From contig CAKZPJ010000087.1 in NCBI GenBank assembly GCA_937138955.1, positions 1 through 13,292 on the forward strand: DNA of 13,292 bases, in the 5' to 3' direction. Below the pieces are notes generated by a model that saw only the letters and a list, made by a program, of their open reading frames with translations, searched no databases and was not told where the DNA came from. Positions 1-7,475 of this stretch are shown here, one piece after another. The position numbers and the translations under genes are program-made. The stretch comes from an uncultured Flammeovirgaceae bacterium. Lineage in GTDB: Bacteria; Bacteroidota; Bacteroidia; Cytophagales; Cyclobacteriaceae. Position 1 is the stretch's first letter; each line of letters starts with the position of its first letter.

Positions 1-69
1 AACCCTGCCAAAAAGAGTAGTTCATCCGTTAAGCCCAAAAAATCAAAAGGAAAGGCAGTTTCGGTGTAG
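1..69 (+). CDS. C-terminal fragment of an unidentified protein with a basic tail
   Basis: Reading from base 1 in frame 1 gives 22 codons and then TAG at 67-69. The peptide is rich in Lys and Ser (it contains KKSSSSVKPKKSKGKA), like the disordered basic tails that end many Bacteroidota nucleic-acid-binding proteins such as DEAD-box helicases. The gene would start left of the window and converge on the VCBS gene that ends at 110. Frame 2 is also open until TGA near position 97, so the assignment rests only on composition. No domain is visible and the function cannot be given. Confidence 0.35.
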   Translation, partial: NPAKKSSSSVKPKKSKGKAVSV

Positions 70-109
70 TGAAATTTTGCTTAGAAAATTAATGTGATAG
101 GGATTCAAT

Positions 110-3100
110 CTAGCGTTGCTGAAGAATTAAAGCTCTCTGGTTATTGCGAGCTACAATGACCGAAGGATTTTGGCTGTTTTGGTTGAGTGATTTGATACTG
201 CTTACCTGTCCGGTGATATATAAACCACTTTCTAGAGCATTTAATATCTGGAAGCTACCCTGCCCATCGTTTACTAGGAGACAGCCAAAACTGGCATCGT
301 ACCGACCTTGTTTGGGACCGACAGCGTAAGAATTACCGCCCAACACCAAATCCATAGCACCGTCCTGATTAACATCAACGGGTAGAATAGATTTAATCGG
401 AGACAGTTGCGCTTGAGGTGGTAGATTCGCTAATTCAAAGTTTCCTGAACCTTGGTTAATAATTACTGATGAGGCGAACTGGTAAACTTTTTTTACCAAA
501 GCTTCTTCTAACAGTTCTTTTCCGAAAATATCTTCAACCGTTTGGTTAGCGAACTCAGCATAGCCCGCGTATTTTTTGCGCAATAAAGGTATTTGTTGGG
601 TGAGTTCATCTTTGGTGGCGAAGGGAGACTCTCTCCCTTTTTTATAAAAGCTCAAAATCTGCTCAGTGCTACCGTTTTGGTCAAAATCGTGAATATGTAG
701 CTTGGTTGGCTGAGAAGAGTCAGCTTGGATAACTGAGTTGAGACCTAGATTACCGGCGATTAAATCTTCATCACCATCATTGTCTATATCAACAGCTTCA
801 ATACAATTCCACCATCCGGCGGAGTTAGCTAATCCGCTGGGGTTAATCTGGGTGAATTTTGAGTTTTTATTTCGGAACACACTAATCGGCATCCATTCAC
901 CTACTACCACCAAATCTTTTTGCCCATCCAGATCATAATCTGCCCAAACTGCATCGGTAACCATTCCGGCGGTAGCGAGTTGGGGAGCGCATTCTTCGGT
1001 TACGTTGCGGAAACGTCCATTACCATCGTTTTCTAGTAAATAACTGGTGGGATCGACGCCATAACGGCCGGTCACTACTCGAGTGCCTACAAATAGGTCA
1101 ATATCTCCATCAGAATCAAAGTCGTAAGGAGCAACACAGGAGGTATTATTCAGCATAGTTGGCAAGGCTTCTTCCATCTGAGAAAACTGACCAGTACCAT
1201 CATTGAGATAGAGACGATCTTGCAAATGGGTATTAGCAAATTCATTTCCAGCCGAACCCACGTATAAGTCCAAATTATCGTCTCCATCTACGTCTATAAA
1301 CTCTGCCACTACATCTTCCGAAATAGCACTTTTTCGCCACAGGGATTGATTACTCGGAAGAAAGCTGCCCTCCGGCTGTTGTAATAAGAGAGCACTCATC
1401 TGATTAGTAGCACCTCCCAGAAACATATCGTCTAGACCGTCACCGTTCACATCGCCCGTAGCTAGAGCAGGTCCTTCTTGGGAAAGTAGATGCGGCATGA
1501 GCGGCTCTCGGGTAATATCAGAAAATCGGTTTTCCCGATGGGTAAAATTGATGTTAGTCTCATCCTGCACCTCAAACCAAGATTCTAATTTAGGTTGAAG
1601 TTCAGGAGCTAATTTTGCATCCTCTTGATTTAATACTAACATTTGGTCACCCACCACATCTGTCAGAATCTGCTGCTGCCCCCCGGGCCACACTACTACT
1701 AAGGAATCTATGAAGGCGGACTCGCCTAAACCAAAGTGCAGCAAAGGGGCTACTGACGACTGAAAGCCACGGGTGGGCATTAATTCTTGGTACTGAGTTT
1801 TTCCATTCTGGTAAAGCCATACTTTAGTCCCTAATCCAAACTGGTTTTGACCAGAGCCTTTGAATTGTACTTGAAGAAAATGACGATCTTTTTGAGAGGA
1901 AGCATTATTTTGATAAATAAATGCCGGTGCATTAACATTGTTAACAATAAGGTCTAAATCACCATCATTGTCCAGATCAGCGTAGGCTGCTCCGTTAGAA
2001 AAACCTGGTTGTGTTAAACCCCAGTCTTCGGCTTTGTTGGTAAAGGTTAAATCTCGTTGATTATGGTAGCCGTAGTTAGCAATAGGTTCGGAAGGCATCT
2101 GATCAATTAAACCTCTGTTTTTGCTAGAAACCCCGGCTTGCAGACTAGCTTGAATTTCAGCATTGGAAATGTATTTGATGTAGTCCAGGTTATTAGGGCG
2201 ACGGAGGATCCCATTGGTTACGTACAGATCTTTCCATCCATCGTTATCCAAATCGGCCCATAATGCCGACCAACTCCAGTCGGTAGCCGCCAAACCAGCG
2301 TACTGCCCAATTTCTCGGAATGCGTAGGTAACTTTACTGCTATCGCCCACTGACTGAAGTACGGGAGTACTCAACTGTAGATTGTTGCGGGCGTACTGGT
2401 GGTTGTAACCGTAGTTTAGTTTGTACTGAAAAATATCGTAAGGGTCTTCTCCCGCCGAGATTTTTAGTATTCGTTCGTCCTCCGGCTTCATATCTAGTGT
2501 GATAATATCAGGGTAAGCATCGTTATTAAAATCAGCAATATCACTACCCATAGAAAAGCGACTGGTGTGGCCGATCATTTCTTCCAGTTGCTCAGTAAAG
2601 GTACCGTTGCCGTTATTGATATAGAGATAGTCATTTTCGTGAAAGTCATTAGCTACGTAGATATCGGGAAAGCCATCAAGATTAATATCAGCTACCGAAG
2701 CACTAAGGCCGTAGCCGACTACACTTCGGTAAATTCCCGCTTCTTCGCTAACGTCTTCAAAAACACCTCCTTGGTTCTGCAATAGCTTATCACCGTACTC
2801 GCTAGGGCGGCGACCTTTAACAATAGGCACGTAGGTATCGGGAGAGTGAATAGTATGACTTAGCAGATATACATCGAGATCATTGTCCAAATCATAGTCA
2901 AAAAAATAGGCTTGGGTAGCAAAGCTTTGCTCAGCTAGACCGTAGGCAGCGGCTTGTTCAGTATAAATTGGGTATCCCTGACTAGTATCAGCCTGGTTGA
3001 TATACAATTGGTTGTGTCCGGTAACTCCTTCGTGTTCTCCAAGCTGAGATACGTAGATATCCAGCCAGCCATCGCCGTTCACATCAGCCATGGTTACTCC

Positions 3101-3478
3101 GGTAGTCCAGCCGGGAAGCCCCGCTACTCCGGCTGCTTCCGTAACATCTTCAAATTGGAACGGGGCAGACCCGGAATGGCTGTCTCCTCTGTTGCCGAGG
3201 TTCAGGTAGAGTTTGTTGGGTAGTTCGTTGGCAGTAAAGTACAGATCAATCAAGCCATCGTTGTTAATATCTCCGGCTGCTACGCCACCGCCGTTGTAGT
3301 AGTATAGATAGTTAAGTATGTTGAAGGTATCACTTTCAGCTAAGCGATTATTAAAGTCTATGCCAGTATCAGAGGGGGTAAGTAGTGTGAATAGTGTACT
3401 CGCTGGCTCTTCGGGCGCACAGGCTACTAGCATACTGATTGTTCCCCAAAACCAAAGTAGTTTATATCTCCACCGCAT
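110..3478 (-). CDS. Giant VCBS/FG-GAP repeat lipoprotein with central ASPIC/UnbV domain (CRTAC1-like)
   Basis: This is a 1122-aa predicted surface lipoprotein. The first ATG is at 3478; a TTG two codons upstream is open, but ATG gives the better lipoprotein signal: basic MRWRYK, a hydrophobic core, then a lipobox ending in Cys20 (MLVAC). The mature end reads CAPEEP, whose early acidic residues resemble the export signal of surface lipoproteins in this phylum. Fourteen calcium-loop-like motifs of the DxNxDGxxD type are visible, near residues 69, 131, 193, 263, 315, 408 and 500, then 675, 728, 785, 846, 896, 930 and 1034. Between the two sets of seven lies an ASPIC/UnbV domain (about 534-607, with GLGTKVWL, RGFQSS and HFGLG). 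The likely fold is two seven-bladed beta-propellers; that is inference from the motif count. It is divergent from the receptor operon at 3668 and is a paralogue of the gene at 9205-12621. Ligand or activity is unknown; proteins of this type are often encoded near TonB-dependent receptors. Confidence 0.9.
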   Translation of the reverse strand: MRWRYKLLWFWGTISMLVACAPEEPASTLFTLLTPSDTGIDFNNRLAESDTFNILNYLYYYNGGGVAAGDINNDGLIDLYFTANELPNKLYLNLGNRGDSHSGSAPFQFEDVTEAAGVAGLPGWTTGVTMADVNGDGWLDIYVSQLGEHEGVTGHNQLYINQADTSQGYPIYTEQAAAYGLAEQSFATQAYFFDYDLDNDLDVYLLSHTIHSPDTYVPIVKGRRPSEYGDKLLQNQGGVFEDVSEEAGIYRSVVGYGLSASVADINLDGFPDIYVANDFHENDYLYINNGNGTFTEQLEEMIGHTSRFSMGSDIADFNNDAYPDIITLDMKPEDERILKISAGEDPYDIFQYKLNYGYNHQYARNNLQLSTPVLQSVGDSSKVTYAFREIGQYAGLAATDWSWSALWADLDNDGWKDLYVTNGILRRPNNLDYIKYISNAEIQASLQAGVSSKNRGLIDQMPSEPIANYGYHNQRDLTFTNKAEDWGLTQPGFSNGAAYADLDNDGDLDLIVNNVNAPAFIYQNNASSQKDRHFLQVQFKGSGQNQFGLGTKVWLYQNGKTQYQELMPTRGFQSSVAPLLHFGLGESAFIDSLVVVWPGGQQQILTDVVGDQMLVLNQEDAKLAPELQPKLESWFEVQDETNINFTHRENRFSDITREPLMPHLLSQEGPALATGDVNGDGLDDMFLGGATNQMSALLLQQPEGSFLPSNQSLWRKSAISEDVVAEFIDVDGDDNLDLYVGSAGNEFANTHLQDRLYLNDGTGQFSQMEEALPTMLNNTSCVAPYDFDSDGDIDLFVGTRVVTGRYGVDPTSYLLENDGNGRFRNVTEECAPQLATAGMVTDAVWADYDLDGQKDLVVVGEWMPISVFRNKNSKFTQINPSGLANSAGWWNCIEAVDIDNDGDEDLIAGNLGLNSVIQADSSQPTKLHIHDFDQNGSTEQILSFYKKGRESPFATKDELTQQIPLLRKKYAGYAEFANQTVEDIFGKELLEEALVKKVYQFASSVIINQGSGNFELANLPPQAQLSPIKSILPVDVNQDGAMDLVLGGNSYAVGPKQGRYDASFGCLLVNDGQGSFQILNALESGLYITGQVSSIKSLNQNSQNPSVIVARNNQRALILQQR
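3051..3103 (-). repeat. Copy 1 of a 53-bp near-identical segment shared by the two VCBS genes
   Basis: This segment of the first VCBS gene matches 12191-12243 of the second at 48 of 53 bases by direct reading. It encodes the second calcium-loop motif (ADVNGDGWLDIYV) in both proteins. Both copies lie on the same strand, so they are direct repeats about 9.1 kb apart with the whole receptor operon between them. The match reflects paralogy of the host genes rather than a mobile element. Confidence 0.6.
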
Positions 3479-3526
3479 AATCAAAAAACGCTATTTCAGT
3501 ACGAATAATTTGCCGTAGTATCGGAC

Positions 3527-3534
3527 TAAATGTA
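3527..3534 (-). promoter_or_regulatory. Possible Bacteroidota -7 box for the first VCBS gene
   Basis: On the minus strand this reads TACATTTA, seven of eight positions of the Bacteroidota -7 consensus TAnnTTTG. It lies about 50 bp before the ATG at 3478. I see no convincing TTG-type -33 element at the usual distance, so this is a weak call in an AT-rich region. Confidence 0.2.
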
Positions 3535-3605
3535 TTAAATTGAAAGAATTTTTAAAGTATCTTATCGCTCTTTCCATTTTCAGAAAACACTAATCTATAA
3601 AGCTA

Positions 3606-3615
3606 TACATTTTTG
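3606..3615 (+). promoter_or_regulatory. Possible Bacteroidota -7 box for the receptor operon
   Basis: The plus strand reads TACATTTTTG here, close to the TAnnTTTG -7 consensus with extra T residues. Transcription from it would leave a leader of roughly 45 bases before the proposed start at 3668. No clear -33 TTG is visible about 20 bp upstream, so the call is tentative. The rest of the 189-bp divergent spacer (3479-3667) is AT-rich; I see no riboswitch-like fold or strong terminator in it. Confidence 0.25.
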
Positions 3616-3667
3616 TAATTTTAATACTTAGCGCCTACCGTGAATAACAACTATTACGCACTCTTTG

Positions 3668-6406
3668 GTGTCATTTATAAAAAGCATTTTGAGGCACAAC
3701 CTACTGTACATTTTACTATTCTTTAGCTACGCTCTGCACGCACAGAGCATCGATGATATTCAAATTAATGAGCAATTTGATAATACTACATTAGCTCAAA
3801 TAGTAAATGCTTTAGATGAGAAGTATCCGATAGATTTTTATTATAAAGCGGCGTGGCTTCCGGCGAAAACGTATAGCGTGCAGTTTCAGCAAACCCCACT
3901 TCTGGAAGTTCTAAATCAGCTGTGTCAGGATACAGATTTGAGTTTTACTTCCTACAGCAATTACGCCATTATTATTGCGCCTAAGCAGGATCTCACGCAA
4001 GAATTTACCCAGGAATACTTCGTTAACAAAAATCAAGCGTCTGAACGTCAAGGTCCCGCCGAATACGAGATACTTACCTTAGGCGACTCGGCTAAAATTT
4101 CCGCTACCGGAACTACCACTATCTTTGGAAAAATAAGCGATGCGGTAACCGGTGAGACACTACCGGGGACCACCTTATATATTGAAGAACTAGACAAAGC
4201 CTTAGTTTCTGATGCAGAGGGAAAGTTTCGCCTGAATGCCCCGTCCGGGGTTTATCTGACACAGATCAGCTTCGTGGGTTACGAGCCTCTATCGCAGTAC
4301 GTGCGGATACTAAGCGATCGATCATGGAATGTCGAGCTTTTGCCTGAAGCCTTCGAGCTAGATGAGATTATTGTTCGGGATGAAACTGATAATAGCAACG
4401 TTGCTTCGGTACAGGCTGGAGTAGAAAAACTTAGTATTCAACAAATCAAAAAGCTACCAGCCTTTTTGGGTGAGACTGATGTTATTAAAAGTTTGCTAAC
4501 TCTACCGGGAGTCAGTACGGTAGGAGAGGGAGCCACTGGTTTTAATGTGCGAGGAGGTACCATTGGGCAAAATCTGATTATGCAAGACGAAGCCTTGATA
4601 TTTAATGCGTCTCACGCATTAGGATTCTTCTCAGTATTCAATTCGGATGCGATCCGAGAGGTGGTGCTGTACAAAGGCTCCATACCAGCCCAATACGGTG
4701 GCCGAATATCTTCGGTACTGGACGTCAAACTGAAAGGAAACAATTACGACGAACTTAAAGGCAGCGGAGGAATTGGCTTAGTTGCCAGTCGCCTGCTATT
4801 GGAAGGCCCCATTATTCGGGATAAAACCTCTTTCTTGATCGGAGCCCGATCGTCTTACTCTAATTGGATACTGCGCGCTATGCGGAATCCTGACATAAAG
4901 AAGAGTGCCGCATTTTTCTACGATGTTAACGCTAAAATTACCCACCGTTATGGCAAGGGAAGTTCACTAGCTCTTTCGTACTACCGCAGCTTTGATAACT
5001 TTCGCTACTCCGATCAGTTCGGTTTTGCTTGGGGTGCTCAAACGCTTAACTTAACCTGGAATCAAATATTTTCCCCTAACGTATCATCTTCGTTAGTCGT
5101 TGGCTACGGAAATACGGTTAACGAATCGTACATACCGGAAGGCACCGAGGCTTCTACATTGCAAAACGGCCCGACTTACTACAAAGTAAAGCAAAACTTT
5201 TTTCTTACTCGCTTCGAGCGACACGATATAAATGCTGGCTTTGAGTGGATTCGTTACGTTTCTCTGCCCGAAATTTTAGAGAAGCGAGGAAGCTTGTCAG
5301 AAATTAGTCCGCAGAGCATTGAGAAAGATGACGGACAAGAATTTGCGGGTTACATTAACGATGAATTTACTTTGAATGACAGAATATCGCTGGGATTAGG
5401 ATTACGGTATTCTTTGTATCAGCAAATAGGGCCATCAACAGTTTATTCCTACGCGCCCGGGGTTCCGAGGCAGTCGTCTACTATTGTAGATTCTACTACG
5501 TATAGCTCGGGAGACATTATTCAAACCTACAGTGGGTGGGAGCCTCGCTTGTCCCTAAAAGTAAACCTCACAGCTAACAGCTCGGTAAAGCTGAGCTACA
5601 ACCGTCTGTATCAGTACCTGCACCTGATTTCTAACACTACAGCGGCCATTCCGGTGGATATTTGGCAAGTGAGCACGGACTACATTCCACCCCAAAGTGC
5701 TCATAATTACTCAGCCGGTTATTTTCAGAACTTCCGGAATAATAAATGGGAGACCTCACTAGAATTTTTTTACCGAGATATTCAGAATGTGGTGGAGTAT
5801 AAAGACCTTCCCCAACTCTTACTCAATCCGTATATTGAAACCGAGACCCTTACTGGTATTGGTCAAGCTTACGGAGCCGAATTATCTATAAAAAAAGCGA
5901 AAGGAATTTCTACCGGATGGTTGTCTTACACCTACTCCCGTTCGCTAAGCAGGGTAGCCGGAAACACCGCGGAAGAATCTATTAACCGAGGGGAGTGGTT
6001 TCCCGCCAACTTCGATCAGCCTCACAATCTTAACCTTTCTTTGAGTGTTCAGGCTAGTCGCCGGAGCACTTTCTCGTTTAACTTCACCTACAACACCGGT
6101 CGGCCTATTGCGGCCCCAGTGGCTGACTACCAATTAGGCACGACGGTGGTACCCCATTTTTCGGAAAGAAATCAGTTTAGAATCCCCGACTATCATCGGC
6201 TAGATATATCTTATACAATTGATAGCGATATTGTTAGGCGTAAATTTCTTAAAGGTAGTTTTACGTTCTCAATCTATAATCTTTACTCCCGAAACAATGC
6301 ATTTTCGGTCTTCTTCAGGCGCGACTTGCAGAGCACCAACAATACCTTTAAACTATCGGTGCTGGGCAGTGCTTTCCCAGCGATCACCTATAATTTTAAG
6401 TTTTGA
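3668..6406 (+). CDS. TonB-dependent outer-membrane receptor with STN and CarboxypepD_reg-like N-terminal domains
   Basis: This is a complete TonB-dependent receptor of about 912 aa, an outer-membrane beta-barrel that imports a substrate using TonB/ExbBD energy. The start is GTG at 3668, or the adjacent TTG at 3665; an in-frame TGA at 3641-3643 leaves no ATG option upstream. A signal peptide ends near HAQS (residue 26). Then follow an STN (secretin/TonB N-terminal) domain at about 29-106, a carboxypeptidase-regulatory-like beta-sandwich at about 150-226 (IFGKISDAVTGETLPGTTLY to ISFVGYEP), a TonB-box-like ELDEIIVRD near 231, and a plug at about 263-357 with FNVRGG and YKGSIPAQYGGRISSVLDVK. The remainder is aromatic-rich beta-barrel strands ending in the typical C-terminal Phe (ITYNFKF). 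It is the first gene of a three-gene operon; its TGA is 1 nt before the next ATG. The STN domain suggests signalling to an anti-sigma factor, but no FecI/FecR pair is present in this window. Substrate unknown. Confidence 0.93.
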   Translation: MSFIKSILRHNLLYILLFFSYALHAQSIDDIQINEQFDNTTLAQIVNALDEKYPIDFYYKAAWLPAKTYSVQFQQTPLLEVLNQLCQDTDLSFTSYSNYAIIIAPKQDLTQEFTQEYFVNKNQASERQGPAEYEILTLGDSAKISATGTTTIFGKISDAVTGETLPGTTLYIEELDKALVSDAEGKFRLNAPSGVYLTQISFVGYEPLSQYVRILSDRSWNVELLPEAFELDEIIVRDETDNSNVASVQAGVEKLSIQQIKKLPAFLGETDVIKSLLTLPGVSTVGEGATGFNVRGGTIGQNLIMQDEALIFNASHALGFFSVFNSDAIREVVLYKGSIPAQYGGRISSVLDVKLKGNNYDELKGSGGIGLVASRLLLEGPIIRDKTSFLIGARSSYSNWILRAMRNPDIKKSAAFFYDVNAKITHRYGKGSSLALSYYRSFDNFRYSDQFGFAWGAQTLNLTWNQIFSPNVSSSLVVGYGNTVNESYIPEGTEASTLQNGPTYYKVKQNFFLTRFERHDINAGFEWIRYVSLPEILEKRGSLSEISPQSIEKDDGQEFAGYINDEFTLNDRISLGLGLRYSLYQQIGPSTVYSYAPGVPRQSSTIVDSTTYSSGDIIQTYSGWEPRLSLKVNLTANSSVKLSYNRLYQYLHLISNTTAAIPVDIWQVSTDYIPPQSAHNYSAGYFQNFRNNKWETSLEFFYRDIQNVVEYKDLPQLLLNPYIETETLTGIGQAYGAELSIKKAKGISTGWLSYTYSRSLSRVAGNTAEESINRGEWFPANFDQPHNLNLSLSVQASRRSTFSFNFTYNTGRPIAAPVADYQLGTTVVPHFSERNQFRIPDYHRLDISYTIDSDIVRRKFLKGSFTFSIYNLYSRNNAFSVFFRRDLQSTNNTFKLSVLGSAFPAITYNFKF

Positions 6407-6407
6407 T

Positions 6408-7475
6408 ATGAGGAGCAGGGTTACATCATCAATCTTAATCGTAGGCTTCTTTTTACTCGCCGATAGCTGTATAGAACCCTTTAGTTTTACCCCCGAAGAA
6501 CCAGTGGAGTTACTAGTTGTCGACGGACGCATTGATCAATCGTCTGGCCCTTATGAGTTAAGGCTATCCCGCACGTCAGCGTTTGGCACACCTCCTGATC
6601 CTGTATCAGATGCTCAGGTTACTATTTATGATGATTTAGGGCAGCAAGAACGCTACTTCTCGGTAGGACCTGGTATCTATCAAGCTGATGGCAATGTGGT
6701 AAGAGGAGAACCCGGGCGAACCTACTACATTGAAATTCAGACCGAAGGCGACATCTACCAATCGCGTCCGCAAACGATGCCTCAGTTAATACAGGCGGAT
6801 AGTGCCTATTCGGAAACGGAAGTTGAAACTTTTGTCTCGGAGCAGGGAAACGTTACCGAGGAAATATTTATCAATGTCTTTGTAGATACTCCTGCTAAAC
6901 AGCAAAATCGAGATGCTTATTTTCGCTGGCTATCTGATGTTAGTTATTCGGTTATTGAGGCTGATTGTGGTCCGCTAGGAAGACGTACAACCTGTTATAT
7001 TACTGATACCATTAACACTCAGAATATTGCCCTGTTTAGCAGCGAGAATACTGAAACTAACCAGCTTAATAAATTTTTAGTAGTAACTGACGATACTCGC
7101 CCTCAATACGCGTTTTCTATCCGATACTACGTAAATATTTATCAGTTATCCATTACTCAAGAAGCTTATCAGTACTGGACTGACATCAAGACTATTGCCA
7201 ATCAGGAGGGTACTATTTTTGACGCGCCTCCCGCTCCCATATCAGGAAACATGTATAACATTGACGATCAAAGTGAAACCGTATTAGGTTTTTTTGAAGC
7301 AACGGCGATTGATACGGTAAGAGACCTTCTGAGGCGGGGTGATTTGGCTCCTTTACCGATTTCTGATTTTTGCGGTTTTGCGATTGGCTCTCAGCCTAGT
7401 GACCCTCGAGCCTGTTGCAACTGTCTGCTGATAGATAAAAGCACTACCGAAAGACCTGACTATTGGGATGAATAA
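6408..7475 (+). CDS. DUF4249 family outer-membrane lipoprotein
   Basis: The 355-aa product starts at ATG 6408, 1 nt after the receptor stop codon. The reading frame is open further back to 6219, but that stretch lies inside the receptor gene and would put the signal sequence in the middle, so 6408 is chosen. A short hydrophobic segment leads to Cys21 (LLADSC), a lipobox with an unusual Asp at -2. DUF4249 features are visible: LLVVDGRID and the YELRLSRTSAF strand (about 35-60), VSDAQVTIYDDLG (66-78), a YYIEI strand (106-110), YFRWLSDVSYSV (171-182), AYQYW (253-257), the hallmark GTIFDAPPAPISGN (268-281), VLGFFEA (292-298), and a Cys-bearing end with CCNC and the terminal PDYW. Members are commonly encoded next to STN-type TonB-dependent receptors, as here, so a role as the receptor's surface partner is likely but unproven. 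It overlaps the next gene by 8 nt, suggesting coupled translation. Confidence 0.9.
   Translation: MRSRVTSSILIVGFFLLADSCIEPFSFTPEEPVELLVVDGRIDQSSGPYELRLSRTSAFGTPPDPVSDAQVTIYDDLGQQERYFSVGPGIYQADGNVVRGEPGRTYYIEIQTEGDIYQSRPQTMPQLIQADSAYSETEVETFVSEQGNVTEEIFINVFVDTPAKQQNRDAYFRWLSDVSYSVIEADCGPLGRRTTCYITDTINTQNIALFSSENTETNQLNKFLVVTDDTRPQYAFSIRYYVNIYQLSITQEAYQYWTDIKTIANQEGTIFDAPPAPISGNMYNIDDQSETVLGFFEATAIDTVRDLLRRGDLAPLPISDFCGFAIGSQPSDPRACCNCLLIDKSTTERPDYWDE

Noticed and set aside
73..90. AATTTT-GCTTAG-AAAATT inverted repeat as a terminator between the left-edge gene and the first VCBS gene
   Set aside because: The stem is only six A-T pairs with a 6-base loop and no GC clamp, so it is too weak to call.
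6219..6407. Upstream extension of the DUF4249 reading frame by 63 codons
   Set aside because: It lies wholly inside the receptor gene's barrel-coding end, and the lipoprotein signal begins exactly at ATG 6408.
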